A DNA stretch of 64,000 nucleotides, from NCBI GenBank assembly GCA_023313575.1, contig JAJTTP010000004.1, positions 248,001-312,000 on the forward strand, given 5' to 3'. Of this stretch, positions 11,430 to 26,300 are shown in pieces. Made by a program: the position numbers and the translations under genes. Position 1 is the stretch's first letter; each line of letters opens with the position of its first letter. The notes beneath the pieces are model-generated. The model was given only the letters and a program-made list of their open reading frames with translations. It was not told the DNA's origin and did not search any database. This stretch comes from Eutypella sp. D-1. Taxonomy: Eukaryota; Ascomycota; Sordariomycetes; Xylariales; Diatrypaceae.

Positions 11430-14400
11430 AACTAGATTCTAGTACTAATGCATGGTTTCTATGCTCTTATGGCAACTCATCAGTGACGAGCTGCCCTCCG
11501 CTTTCCTCCCTGCTTCCTTCATGAATCCATATGCCCCGTCTTATCGTGCCACCGCATGTTTTATCGACAGCACAATGCAAGATCCAATCACTCCTAGCAC
11601 ATGAGTGGGCTGGGGCTTCCATATTTGGACGTACCCGCTAAGAGGTTGGCTTGTTTGACAGGCAGGCAGTCCTAAAATATAACGACCTACCTTAATCTGC
11701 AGCTTCTTCTCATACCGCTTGTATGTTGATCCGATGGAAATAGCCACGAGTTCATGCCTGGATCATAGAACCATATGGCGCGTTCCCAAGCTCGAGCTGT
11801 GTGTAGTTACCCCTAGGAGATAGGGGTAGTCCATGTATATTTTCACGGTTAGTGTTTGAGTATACTCATCAGGTCAAGAATCAAGACACTAACTATATGT
11901 GCCCGTATAAGGCAAAACAAGGACAGAGCAATCCTTTCCTCTCCTATTAGTCTTGGCATTGCTATATCCTCCTTGACTCCCAGATAGGGTATCTTGCAAG
12001 AGTGAGGGGCAGGGGGATAGAATCTTAGCCAGAGAGCCAAGGAAGAGTCCACCTATCTCATAGCAGTAAGAGGGCCCCCCACTTCTTCCTATCCCATCTA
12101 ATTGCTATTCCGCTGCTTCGGTACAGAAGTCTGACCCCTAAGCCAATGATCGGTGCATGGTGCAACTACAACACGGGATGTCAAAGCTTTACTGCCTGCC
12201 ATGTGCCGTCAAAATGCCCACATAGATAGTAAAGGTATAGGTCCGCAGAGGCCGTTGGTAGTGGAGACGTCATCGTGTAGAACACCCTGAAATGGGTTGG
12301 GGGTAGAGAGGCGAGATAGGAGCTCGTGACGAGCCGGTGCAGCGTGGTTACACGACCGTTTTCTCCGCATGCAGGTGTGTGTGGCGTCACGGCAGCTCAT
12401 ACGAATAGCAGGCGAGCAACCAGCATGTAACAGAAGCAGACCGTCAGGATTGGAGTCGACTCCGTCGTGGGGAGATACTTCTCCGCGAGCCAGCCACTGA
12501 CGATTCCCGGGTGGTCCCGGGACAGCGGCAACCACTTGCGCTCACGGAGCACAAAGCTGATTCAACAATACATCGCTCTGCACCTTCATGGTCATTGCTC
12601 AACTTCTTGGTGCTGCAAGCATAGCGGTTCAAGTATGTAACGTAACTGTAGATAAAATTCACGTCGCTCGGAAAGCAGACCACCACCCAACTTCCTGAAT
12701 TCCATTCGTAGGCACCCTCCTCTCCTAGCGACTATATCTCCTGTGCTCCATGAACACGAGACCTCGGGTTAGGTGTAGGGGTGAACCCGCAGTTTACCCC
12801 AGAGTCAGCTGTCCCCCCCAGGGCGAAATAAGGTCAACAATACTGTGCGTGGGCGGTAGGTAGGTAGGCCGGAGAAATACGGGTGATACGCATGTGGCAA
12901 CCATGAATAGGGGTCAGGGTAGCATCGTATATCTATGAGTCAAATGCTCCTCTTCGTGATACACACGGTTCGGCTCACATCCGTACGGCAGGCAATCCAT
13001 CCATCCCGTCACGGCTGCCTGTTACTGAAGTGCGACATAAATTCTACAGCGCTGGTATTGCCATGACGGGGAAGTGAAACCCGAGACCGGTAGCATCCGC
13101 ATGCGCCTTTGTGTTGCACTGCGAGTCTTCAGTCTTTAGCGCATGGGTTGGGTGTGTTGCGGTCCTCCAGCAAATTCGCCTCAATGCATATGGTATATGA
13201 TGTATGTTGTGAGGAGTGTGAACGTCGTATCAGTGTGTCTGTCTCTGGGTGTCTACTTAGACCGACTCCGTGTATTGAAGCTCTCCTGTATCCCGCATAC
13301 CTATGGTAGGCGGTAGGGAAAGCTGATAGGAGCTCTTCTTCCTTGGCTCCCACTCCTCCCCCCTATTCGTGATACTTGTGGCAATCTACGTAACGCAACG
13401 CGCTGATGTCGATTAGACAGTGATTATCTGAGCAACACGCGATCAACGACGACAGTGCGCAGCCGAATACTACTAAGAATCCAGGCTGTTAGTGTCGTGG
13501 TGGTGGCAGTGGTATTTGTGGTTGTGTGGTGAAATCAAAGGGGAAGCAGATGCAATACTGTGGGTACTGAACTCCTAGTTGCTGGAACATCCGCTCCGGC
13601 ACTTATATGTGAGATCGCGCTGATCGGTGGTTGATATTGGTAGTGGTGGTGGTGTACTATGCAGTGGTGTGGTGGTGTGGGTGCTTGTTAGGTCCATACC
13701 AATGGGCGTCTACTGACGCTGTCGTGACGATAGAACCATGACGGTGCCAATCCCTCATATATATACGGACTAGTCTGCATACCCGAAGTAAGTTGGTGGG
13801 CGCCACACCCTTTGACCACCTAAAAAGCACCTAGGTTTATTAAACTCCCCGGCTAGTACGGAAGACTATATCTACATAGGGAGAGCAAAGTCACGGGTAT
13901 ACGTAACGCGCGGAGGAGTGGCGTATTCGAGGTCTAAAGCTTATACACGACATGTCTAGGTATGGTAGGTAGTCTTGGACTATTTACTAACTAAGTGGTA
14001 GTCAGGGACCTGGGATTATAGTATATAACTAGACCGGACCTGTAGCTATGGACGTGTGGATGTGTAGGGGTCCTGGGGTGAAGATCGCCATCAAGAATGG
14101 CAACTAGCCATCAGCTGATAAGGACTCGTAATAATAAGGGGGAGGGTGACCCAGCTGGGATGGCATATGCTTGTCTCACCTCTCCTATCGCCTGGTGGTA
14201 CTAGTAGCCAGCCACACTCACACAACGTGAGTATGTAGCCAAGTAGTTAGGCCATGTATCTAGTATATATCCTACTTACGAAAACCGTCGTACTTCATGT
14301 TGTTCGACGGTAGGTCAGACGTTGCACCGCGGCGAACACGCCCGAGACCACAGTTCTCGTGCGATACGCGTCAATCCACGCTGCTGCATGTGGTGTGTGA

Positions 14401-17400
14401 GCCCGTGTGTCTCTCCGTGTGTGTCCATAACTGACCCTTATCTCCCAATTGCCAATTAAGGGCAGTCGTCTACCCCTATCTACCAGCCTTCCGGGCAGAA
14501 GGCGGATATAACGGGCTATAACACGGAGGAACAAAACAAGCAATATTTTGTAAGGGGGGGAATAAGCCACCATCCAATCCCTCGGGGTTGGTCTGTTCAG
14601 CCACTCCACGCGCACGCAGTGCCTAGGCGCCAGGAAGGTAAGACATAGGTAGGCCTCGTATGTCTCGAATTAGCAGCCCATTCAGCTGCAGCGATCCATT
14701 TTGAGCCCATCACATGTCAGAGGAGGGCTGGGGATCGAAGAGGGTTGACTGTTATGTGTCGAACCAACCAAACAGCTTCGCGAGGGGCGCCATGTCTGAT
14801 CTCAAGGGATTCTAGAATTGATGCTATTCCTGCGTGCGCGCATCGATGTAAATAGGTAGAGCTGATTTCTGCGCCATAACGGCGTGCGCACTATGGATCG
14901 GCTCCCGGGATTGCGTGTGGTCGTGCGTAAAAGTACCATGAGCACTCTGCCAGTCTGCTAAGAGACAAAGAGATGCCCACCTAGGTTCTTGGGGAGGCAA
15001 GGTCAACGTGACGAACATACCAACGGAATCTCGGGGTTGGATCTATCCGTAGGATGACGTGCAGACACACAGACGCAGCTTCAGGTGTGGTGTCTGCGTG
15101 TCTGTGTCGGTAAAAGCCAAGGGGACCATCCAAATGCACCTAGTTACAACTTGGCACTTTACTCGATACATGCCTAGTAAGACGGTGCGCCTCTTTTCTA
15201 CTCCCCTCGAGCAGAGCGGAGCGCGATAGTAAGCATATGGGGAATGGGATTCAGTCTAGACTAGGTAGTTGACTAAACGTTTGGACGTCCATCCACAGCA
15301 CCGGTAAAACACACCTTACCATTTCCTCCGCGGTGCGCGCATTACGGAAACCGTACGTTGTTCACGAGATGGGATGATATGTTGACGCTATGACAGCGTG
15401 AGTCAGCGACCACCCGGTGTCGTCGCTTCTCCGGGAAAAAGAAGCATATTGCAGACGCGGTAATGTCAACTAAGTCGCATCGGTAGAGTTACAGATATGA
15501 TGCCGCCGCTTTGCGGAGAAGGGGAGCGGGGAATGGGGAACAAGCCATGCAGCGATGCAGCCAACCACATCAGCCAGCCATACAAGCCTACCAACCGCAT
15601 CGCAAGTTGTGGAGATGCGACGTCGATACTGATCAGCCACGATCCGACGTCCCGAGGTGGTAGGTGCTTCTCAAGTGCGATGAGAGAGGAGCCAGGGGAG
15701 GATATGGCTGGCGATCAATGGATCCGACCAATCAGACTGGGCCAAGGAGACGACCAACGATGTTACGTCCAACTTGACAAGGGGAGATGAAAATGAATGA
15801 TTCTCGTCTCTAGAGTACGTACATATATAGCATGCTGCAGCAATATACGGATAGAGCAGGCCGTCAAATCGGCGGGATTCCTTTCGGATGCTTGGCCTTG
15901 GCCCGCCTGTTCCATGTAATATAACCAGCCAACTGATCGAGAGCGACCGCGCGGGTTTGATTGGGCCAGTGTTTGGTGTATTGGCGCGCTCTTGGTACGC
16001 TCGTACGTTACCAAGACGTTTAGCATGGAGGGGGTGTGATGCGCCGAGCATGGGCTCTGGAGGTAGTAATGGGTATTGCTATTCGCAGAAGTCCTTTGGC
16101 CTGAACTCGGGTCTGGGGTAGACGAAAAGGAGGGTGGATGGAAGGCGACTTTCCCCTCCTAAAGGCCATACATTTTATATGCTCAGTTGCATTTCAATCC
16201 ATGCCTCGACAAGTTGCAATCGCGTATCAGGCACACACACACTACATCCACCAGTGAATAACCGCTACGTCCAATCGCGAATATGTGGCCCCTATCAACT
16301 ATAAGCAGGATCGGCTGGGGAACGCGGGCGGAGCATGGCACGATGTAATATTAATAGATGCATAGTATCAATTGCATTTATGTCTCTCACATTCATGCCA
16401 ACCCCCGGTGGTAATCTCGGGGAGCTTCGGGGGGCCGGAGCTAATCCTCCATTTCGGTTTCCCACGGGGTGTGGGACACGGCTAAGATGATCGTGAGCAA
16501 GTTTCTAATTCTCCGCCCCGATCGCCCGTTCTCCTTTGTAGTGTTGTTTACTTCTCGGTTTGAGTAGATCTTACCGGTCGAGCTGCTTCCTTGTAGTGGC
16601 CTGGCTACATCTACTATTTTTGTTTCTTGTAACCCTTCGTAGTCTCATGGGCATTTGTGTGCGTTGAGATCTTTAGCACCTGAAACCATGCCGGAACCTC
16701 AACTGTACAGGTTATTCTACGAAGTAGTTGGAAACATTCTGAGAGCCAAATAGATAGATAATGGGCATACTTTCATACGTAAGCTGCTACGCCGAAGTTT
16801 GTTATATTGTACCACGAGATAGATGGCCTACTATAGTGCGTCTTATTTGGTATTATCTAATGTTTAGTTTCGCCTGGTCTAAGAATTTAAAATCACAGCA
16901 ACGACATGTCTTTAACTTTGCAGTTGGAAAAAAAAAAGTGACATTACAGTGTTCTCGACGAGATACATCATGCTGCAATGTAGTTACGTGGACTATGGCC
17001 GGCCCTGCTCCTGCCCCGCGGCCCAAAACAGAGAGACGCCATTCCCGGTTAAACGGCGCCGTTTCGGGAGTGCAGCGGAATTTGCCAGCCTTTGAGGTTA
17101 TGAGGTCTTTCTTTGCGATTTTTAGGTACTTAGAGTCTAGGTCCCTTCCGCCCTGGCTGTCTTGGCTGTACTCGCCGGGCCCCGGGACCACGACTCGTGA
17201 ATAAGCATGTCCTGACCCGACGATACGGAAGGTTTTCATCCTCCCGGCTGAAGTTGGGCAGGTAGTCTACTTGTTGTCCACTGATGCTCATTGATTTGAG
17301 AATATGGTTCCCACCGTCGTCATATGTCAGCATCACCGCGGAGAGTTAGTTGATTGACCGTATAGGGGATCGCCTATGTGGGGGCGGAAGACCAAAAGAG

Positions 17401-20400
17401 ACCGAAGCCCCCGGCAGCCCGTGAATGGTAGGTAGATAAGCGAGTAAGACCAGCAAGTCGACAGGACCGCGCGACAACCTGGGTATGGAGAAGAGAATCA
17501 TGCGATTATGATGTAGGTGGTATATTAGGGTCGCTGCAGGGTTCGATCGGGAGAAAAAGGGGGACGGCGGGGCAAAGGGAGGGAAGCGGCGGGAAGGGAA
17601 GCGGGGGAAATACAAGAGAAGATGGGATGGTATAACCCACCCCCTTTTCGACTGCCTGCCCGATCTAGACTATCCTTTCCCGTCGCCTGTCTCTTGCAAG
17701 CGGACTTGATGAATTAAAGACCACCTTGCCTGAAAGGTGCATGGTCGTAAATTAGATACCTACCTTGTCTACTTAGTAGTATATAGTTTTCGCTTTTCGA
17801 GTCTGTCCGCCGCTTCACTAATAATAGACGCCCTTAGGTGAGGTAGGCGCCTACTAAATGCCTACCTATCCACTTGCATACACAAATACGAATTTGTACA
17901 TATCAACGATGTCTAGAGGCTCACCGTGACATCCTTTCTTTAATATAATATAACAGCCACAGGCGGGCTGTACATACCTTCACAAACACGTCGTTTCAGG
18001 GGCAATCGCGAAAAACGCCCCAAGTCGTTGTCGATAAGATAAGTACACAAGATTCTTAGCAATAGGAATTATTAATGATAAAGCTCCTGCGCCATGTCTC
18101 GAATGGATTTGGCCGGCGGCGGCGTTGTACATACGTTAAAGCGCAAGGGCCAACGGGTAATGTCGATCAGTCATGTAACCGGATCCCTGCATCGTCGATT
18201 TTATCTTCCTTAGCTGGTTTTCCTAGGGCACTACGTAGCACTAACGGCTCAGGTCGTTCGCATGTCATGGAGGGATCATCACCGGGTTCAGCGCTCGAGT
18301 AATGTGTAACTACTAAATATTCCGTAGCACCTGGTTGCTTGGGCTAAAGTAACTTGCTGCTCGTAACAAAAGTGATCTAAGTCCGCGATCCGATCGCATC
18401 TCGTATAACCTTACAGTCGCAAGGTTCCCACTGCTCTTTAGATGTGGTTATCTGATTCGGGATTGGTATTTACTCTGAGTTATAGTGTTTGAACTTCGGA
18501 GCGCTCTGCATAGGAAATTAACGATACACACATAGTTAGTAGAATACCACCGTCGAGTCGAACAAAAAGCCCCTCGGGAAATATCGAAAAATGGCCACGC
18601 GATCCTGGCCTTGATTTCGCCCGAGTCGAGTTACATGACCGGAACCGACTACCCATGGCTGCTAATAATAAATATGGCCAGGTTACATATAGCTAGGCAT
18701 GTAGGTTAAAGGCGCACTCAATTGCCATGCCATCGACGTAGTACCTCGTCCTCCTCCGTCCTACTCTAGGCCGGAATACCTTGAATACCTGGTCGTACTT
18801 CCCTTGCGCAGCCAAAAAAAAAAACAACGAGGGGAGCACGAAATATCCGTCGCGGTCTGGTCTGGGCTGGGAATAGTGTCATATATCACATCTTGGGGGG
18901 GTTTCCCCAAGGTGCATGCACCCGTTTCCCCTCCTTTATTTTTTTTCTTCTGTTCTCTGATATGCATGGCATGGCATGCTATGTATGTAGACATTTCGAA
19001 AAGAGACCCCATTGCTGACCTGCTTGCTTGCTTGCTTGCTGCTGGACGTTACGTGCAGATGGGGGAGTGAGGGTCTAGACCGCAGAAGACCTCTAAGGGG
19101 TGGTACGGAAACCAACCCACCCCATTTCGGAGAACCTGCTGCTTGCATTGCTAAATCTAGGTAGTCGCGTAGTACGACTTGGATATGGGGCCTTTTGAAT
19201 ACATACTTACATATGCAGCAGTAGTACGTAGTTAAGCTAACCTTGCAAAACTCGATATGTATCTGATGCTATACTATGCTATGCTATACATAGAGAAGAG
19301 AAGTGGCTTACCCTTCCAGACCGAATCGGGATGGTGGATTCAGGTATCGTCGAGAGCGTCATGCTGTGCCGCAACGTCTTTTTTTCTTCTATTACTACTA
19401 CTACTCACAAGTACCCACGCAGGCGCGGCTGGTCCCTGAATGTGCTCCCCTACTCCTAGCTGGGTTCATGCAGATAGACGTGTGTATAGAAGTACTTATG
19501 TAACTGGGGGCTTTTTTTTTCTTTTTCTTTTTCAGCTGATGTCTCAGTACGAGTGGCTCGGAGGCTCTGCCGTCGTCTTTATTGTCCATTGACCAAGGGG
19601 AGTGGCAGAACTGGGTCAGGCGAGAACGAGCACGAGGTAATCCACCAATGACGTCCTCGTGTCATTAGGTAAGATAGGAGGCGGGGAATTTAGGGGATCT
19701 ATCTACGTACCTCCGCCTTATTAAGAGATAACCTTGTAAGTCATCCATTCAACCACAAAGTATATACGAGTTGCCTTGGCTGGTTCAATCCCGGTCCGAC
19801 TGGAGTAAGTCGCATATCAAGGTATAAATCCCCGGCCGACTGGCTCGAGTTGGATCGTGTGCGAGTGATGGAGGACAAGGAGGTAGTAGTGGTGGTGGTG
19901 GTGGCGGTGCGAGGAGTTAAGTCAGGCTCTCCTTCGGTGGTGTTAAAAACAGTAAAAAAATGACGGCTCATGTAGCACAGCAGCGAAGGGTGCCCTCGAA
20001 AAGGGAACGCTCGGTCCCAAATCCTGGCTCTCTGTCTCGGTAATTGCTGCAGGCAGGTAAGTATGATATACTACGACTAGACAACTAAGTTCTGCTGTTC
20101 GTCTTTCCAATGTCTCGCTTTGTTTTGTTTCTTCGTACGACAGATGGGCGTAGCGGGGTAGATGATGCGGTACCTTCCCTCCTACCTGACGAGCTGCTGC
20201 GATGCCCAGCGCGCCTTGAGTTTTATCGAATGACAGGTTCCATAGACGACGATGTGACGGTATTAGGTTCTTTTCATCTCGGCCCTTGGCGGGCTACCTA
20301 AAACATACCCGCCAAATGCTATGCTGTAGCTGTCTATGAATAAACCATGTACTCTATCTACTCTATATGCGTCGTAGCTAACTACGTAAGTATACAAGGT

Positions 20401-23400
20401 ATATATATCGCTAGCCAGAGATCTCATTTAACGAGGCGCGAAGCCAAGCACCTCCAAGTAGTTTATGGCCAAGTACTTACATAGCCCGCCGGAGCCATTC
20501 AGTTGAAATCCGGTGCGAAATCCGGTGTGGCACAGCGGCACTACGTAGTCGTCTCGGGGCTCTTGCTCAGTAAATACTACATAAGCGGGAATCCTGAGAT
20601 CTACGGGCCTTGGTATAACCCTATTATCTCAAGGGGGGTGGTGAATTCGAGCTTCTTCGCAGTTATATTACCGTTCCAAGCTTATATATATATAACGGGC
20701 AATATCTATAGGGGCCGGCCAGGTGGTTTTACATGTCTGGCTGGATACAAAATACTCTACGTGAATATGTACTAATAAGGCTAATGCAGATAATGAGATA
20801 GTCATAAGCTACAACTAGGTACCATAAGGATGTAGGAATTAAGCCTGCTGATTTGACTCGTAACTATAACTTTATTTCTCAGCTCCGCATTGCGACGCCC
20901 GTTTTGGGAAATCGGGGCTTCCATCTAGACACTCCCAAACATCTAATTACCCAGATATGTTCCAGATGCGACCAGGTACGAGATAAGAGGGGGGAGACCG
21001 CGTCAGATCACAAGTACCGAGATTCCCGACGGAGATCTGATAAGGTATAATACGCATCTACATATAAGTTTTAGTGCACTAGATTTCATAGAACGAGATA
21101 GTATAGGAGATCCAGGAGATCTGCTCCTGGTTTACTAGCTCAATGTCTGTCTACCGAGGTAGTTATTAGATTCCTATTGCACCACGTACATGCATAACTA
21201 GATGCATACATACGTGCGTTATATGCCACGCAATGAGAATGCGCGTCCCGAGTCCTGGGCGCTACAAGTATGCGACTAGTAGGGGTCATTTACCAGCCAG
21301 CATCATGTCCGTACGTCAATTATCAGCCAACTGCTGTGTAGTTATAGTAGCGAGGGGGGGTCTAGATAGGGCTGGACGGGGCGGGCCCAGGCGGGCGGTC
21401 GACAACGAGGGTCACGATGCGGGAGAAAATCGCAATAATAAGAAAATACCCCCAATTCGTCTTCTCCTCTCACATTGCCAGTTCTCATCTCGAGCCGCGA
21501 TCGGATCTAGGGAGGTCCGGGGTGGGGGAGTGTCGTCGGCTGGGATTGTCTTTTTCCTTTTCCCTTTCCTTTTTTTTCTTTCTTTCGCCGCGCACCGTAG
21601 GCTACTTGCTGCTGGTTGCTGTTCGGCACGTTGCTGCTCGGCACGCTGCTTTGCGGTGAACCCTGCATTTGCGACACGGGCGGCCGTGATCTAGACCGCG
21701 GGTCCTGGGAGGGGTGAGGGGGGGCGATTTAAGTTTTAAGGATCGTGAGAAAATATCCCGGGCTCACGAATCAACACGTTTCCAGACGTAACATCGGTTT
21801 CTCCATAAGTTCAATTGTGGGCAAGGGTCGTCGTATCTATTGTACGTATGCAATGCACATACAAGTACATCAACTACCTTACATATGCGCGCCCGCGAGG
21901 ATGTCCGGATGATGCGTTGTCGTTTTTTTATTAGATATATGCGGGCGAAAAAAAGGAGAGTAGAGTAGGCAATTAGAAGCGGTACGCGGCGAGGGGGATG
22001 GATGGAAAGGGGGAAGCTATCGTGAACTACACCGCTGCGCGGTACCACTTTCTTCACCGGGGGTGAAGCGTGGGACGGTAAACACTCCCTAAGCTATTGT
22101 CATTCGTCGCCCACCTACGATAAGAGGGTATCGTGAACAAGCCGTCCACTGCTTAGAAACGACTAGACCCGGGCGAAGGACGAAGGGCCGGTCACAAGGC
22201 AAATCCGGATTTTTCATACCCGGTTGTTCCTTAGCGATTGCGGGTCGGATCGCGAATTATCTCCGCTTGCGAATAAGCCTAAATGCTTGGTATAATTATA
22301 ACTTGTTGTTTATGAAGAAATAGTCCCGGAGGTTAGAGAGAGCGAGCAACGAGGCGTCTTGTAAAGGCCACATCTTCTCCCACGAGAAGGGAATTGAGGT
22401 GTAGTAGTGGATATATACCTACTTTTAGTATTTACCTAGGGGCTTCGATTAGTACTTCGACATTCCCGTATTTCCGTGATCTAAGTAGGGATTATCAAAG
22501 TCGTACTACTACTGCGTAGTACGACGTAACGCTATGAAATAAAATAAAAATCTCCGTAGTAATGGTGGATCATTAAATATGCATGTTTTTGATAATGCTG
22601 TTGTTGCACATTTCTGAAAAGATGGTTGGATCCCTAATAACGCGACGACGCCGTAACGTAGGAACACTGACATCTTCGTCTATAAAAATCGAGAAAACTA
22701 CCTAATTATGTCATGTTGATTTAACTGATCTCGATCGCTACGGTATATCTCGAGCTAACGGGCCAGTAGGCCACAGCTAATGTACCTGCCTACATGGGAG
22801 AGATAAAATAGGTGAAAGAAGGTTGATTCGCTATCATATGCAGATAATACATCGATGGTCCTATCAAAGAAGATCATTCCCTTCTTTTACTTCAACCTTT
22901 ACCTGACGTAGTAGCAGCGTAGCACGTAGTACGTACATTACATGGTAACAAGCGATTTGCACGATGAAGAGAAAGAATACCCCACCGTAGGGTGACTTCT
23001 GGCCAATGACCTGCGGGGAGAACGACAGACAGCGGGAACTTTCAGGGTTGCAAGGTTCAGAGCTGCAGGGGCCCTGAAAAACGGGCGACAAAGCCCCCCC
23101 CCCCGGTTATCCCTGCCCGACAGCGCAGGTTCCGGATACCGCGCAGGGACGGGATTACTTTTAGTATCCATCCATGGATTGGACCTCCAAAACCTCATCA
23201 ACTCATGTACATTTGAATTCCATACAATGCATGTACTTCTTCGTAGGTCTGGTCCTGCTTTTCCCGCTCAGGTTACACTCGCCGGTAGCGTCTCCATAAT
23301 ACATCGTCGGCCGCCCTCTTGAAGAACAAGTGCTGCTTGAAGAACTCCATCAATCACTATGAAGGTCCAAAGGGTTTCGCGAGAGTTCTAGATAGTAGCG

Positions 23401-24351
23401 GCGACGTCAGGGCCAAGCAAGGATCATCCAACCAGCCCACCACCACCATAACCACCGTCACCTAAGAGTAAATAAAAATATACATAAGTGCTTTGTGCTG
23501 TCGTCTCCCCCCTTATTTAAGGTTAGGTACGTTGCCCCTCATTGGCATACTTGTAGGGATCAAAATACAGTACGTATCCCCTTAACTGCACAAAAAGGGG
23601 GGGCAAAGAGTACGGAACAGATGGGACAGAACGATAGAATAATAATGTTTTGAATTGGTCATGTTTTTTTTTCTCTCTCTTGGGTTCGACTGCAGGACAA
23701 AACCACGGAAGATACGTTGTCCCGGGCGCCTAATAAGTTTAATTTGAAAATGAGATGAAGATGCGCCCGCGCTGCACCTCTTAGGAGCGTGCGTCTCGAA
23801 CCCCGGGTATTGGTAGCGGGCGATATCGGCCCCTCTTTTCGCGCGAGGGAATAGAGATGCGATGTCGATTTATGAATTGATGACCTTGGCCCGCCGAGCC
23901 GAGCACGCGCATAGTTTTGGAGCCAACTGGTTCGCGTGAATTGATTCTATCAACTAGCAATTACAAGTAGAGAGAGAGAGAGAGTGAGAGAGGCGCCCCA
24001 TCATTTTTTTTGAGGTTTCGAATGTTCCTTCTATCTTATCTACCTTTGCTGCCTCCACCTCGGAACCCCCCCTTTTGGAGCGGGAACAGGATGATCCCTT
24101 TACTACTAGCAGTAGTTACCACCGCCCGATCTTGAACTAACTATTTACTGGTGTTGCATCATGCCTATATTACATGCTGGCCGGTATATTATAGGCATCA
24201 TCGACACCCTCAACTTTTTTTTTGCCTCTTCTCTTCTCGGCCGCTAGCTAGTCGACGACGCTATCGCTATCGGGCTGCGATAGGTAGGGGGCTAACTTAA
24301 GGGACCTATATAAAGCCTGTACGTATGCAGGTATGTCGTATGTTCGTACGT

Positions 24352-24377
24352 AGTGTGTGTATGTGTGTGTGTGTGTG
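24352..24377. repeat. GT microsatellite
   Basis: An imperfect (GT)n run in the gene-free stretch, broken by one AT. Likely polymorphic. Confidence 0.85.
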
Positions 24378-25164
24378 CATGGCGGCGAATAAACCTTCAA
24401 CAGAGCTAGCTGGCTAGATACCCCTACTAAGTAGGGAACTTATGTAGGTGCCCAAGGTCGGTAACGTCTATAGTAGTATTAGGAGAGAGCGAGAGAGTGT
24501 GCGTGCCAAGGTTTGCCACCATGGATGTAGGTAAATAGACATTAGATTTGTATAGCTTCCATTGGTGATGTGATGTGATACTTTGGGCCATGTGTGCGTG
24601 GGCGGAGGCGATCATGTCGGGTATACATAATCAGACCCTACCTACATATTGGGTTGATTAGCTTGTGATATTCGAACGTCTTTGCTATGCATGCCGTACT
24701 ATCTCTCTGTCTCTCTGTGTGTAGCGCACCGGGGAAAATCGAAGGGGAAAAAAAGAGAAGGAAGGCCTGCTATTCGTCGGTAGGTAAGGACATGGTTGTT
24801 CAGAAGGGTACCATTCCGTCACATGAATGTAATATGTCAAGTCTGATGTAGGGGTTCTCTGGCTGTTTGGATGAGTCGTACAGTCAGGCACACTCGCTTC
24901 TGGCAGGTTGAAGTGATCGTCATATGTCCGACGGGGACTACCACTTTGGACTATCCCATCTCTGTCGTACGCGATGTACGCTGTAGATATCATACATGCT
25001 TGTGCGTGCGAGACAACCCAAGGAAACCAAGGACACCAAGGACACACCCAAGACACCCGAGACCTCACCCCAAACTGCCCAAACATCCCACTCTGCCACT
25101 TTCCGCAAGTGATCGGCTGGATATATGAGAGCATTATACATATTCATTTCTTGTCGAATCCCCA

Positions 25165-25207
25165 CTACCACCACCACCACCACCACCACCAACAACAACA
25201 ACACCAC
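25165..25207. repeat. CCA/CAA trinucleotide repeat
   Basis: About eight consecutive ACC units, then ACA units and ACC units again. It is not inside a gene that I can support, although one frame would read it as a histidine- or threonine-rich run. Confidence 0.85.
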
Positions 25208-26300
25208 CATGATACCTACCTATACCCAGATCGTTATGCTAGAGCTCTAGTGTCTTCTATGGGGAAGCTGGCGATCGGAGATGGGACAGTCCATCTCGAG
25301 AAACTTCTTGTTTCGTTAAGAATTACAAGTTTCCATGGACAAGGAGCTATTTCTCCTGAAGCTGAAGGCGCTTGAACATATACAGAATAAGGTATGCCCA
25401 TACTTACCTAGCAGGATAGCAGATACGACGATATAGCAAAAGTACATGCAAGCGCATATACTACTAGGAGGTTATGGTGAGGTATGTTGTATATACTCAA
25501 TCGAAAGTTACTTGACTACTATGTATGTACTGCTCCTTACAGACTGGTACAGTTATCTAGAATAGACGCTAATGGGAGGCCTGGGTGGGCTTTGTAGACT
25601 TGGTGGACTTGGTCTTAGTGGGTAGCAATCGCCAAGACAAGGTTAGCCCCGAAATAGTCTAGATAACGTTTGTACAGTCTACCCGGAAACCCGTACCGAA
25701 AGACATCCTGGAGAAACTCAAACAAGCCCGGTTTGAATGGTATCCCGGTGCCCCTTTGTTCCTTATCAGATGTAACGATACTTGTGACGTTCTGTACCCA
25801 TACTTGCGCCATACATGAGCTGGACCCAAGACAGCTAGCACAGCACAGAAGACTGGGGCTATACACTAACTACAAGTATACACCATACATAGAGAGAGAG
25901 CAAGCAGGGATTTCCCAGGCTTGGAACCAATCCAAGAAAGCAGGGGACGGTCGATCATTCAAGTCCTGGCACTTCTGGCACTGTCTACCTAGGTACCTAT
26001 GTATGGTTTGCTTGGTACGTACTGAGGTTAACTCATCCAGGATAAGTTGATCAATCATTTTCATGTACTACTACCTACTATACTCGAGGAACACCTACTA
26101 CTACTGAAGTACACATATACATAGCACATGTGGGAGTAGCACCTGGGCATAACATCAGTAGGTACCTACTTCCACTAATAGTTATGTGTATGTATGTACC
26201 TGGGTTTCTCTTTCCAGTCCGTCCTGCCTTTATTTCATCTCATCCACCTACATACTACAACATTTTTATATTTTTACGTATGTACATACTTGTAGTACCT

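Larger units (their letters stand above)
11430..26300. other. Gene-free stretch of about 15 kb
   Basis: No intact gene can be supported on either strand. Frames of up to about 150 codons exist (for example 16761-17204 plus and 15671-16051 minus), but they lack family resemblance, overlap one another and mostly lack plausible starts. The sequence is rich in TAG/CTA-containing motifs, short GGTAGGTA tracts, GTG-rich zones (13.49-13.69 kb) and homopurine runs. No terminal repeats, LTRs or transposase motifs were found by eye. Old, diverged repeats remain possible. Confidence 0.5.

Noticed and set aside
16761..17204. 147-codon ATG frame, plus strand
   Set aside because: Overlapped by a comparable frame on the minus strand (16853-17239); no domain, biased composition or splice context.
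25615..25866. Protein-like minus-strand frame (LFEFLQDVFRYGFPGRLYKRY)
   Set aside because: The stretch is short, mostly begins at GTG, is overlapped by other open frames, and matches no family I know. Kept out of the annotation.
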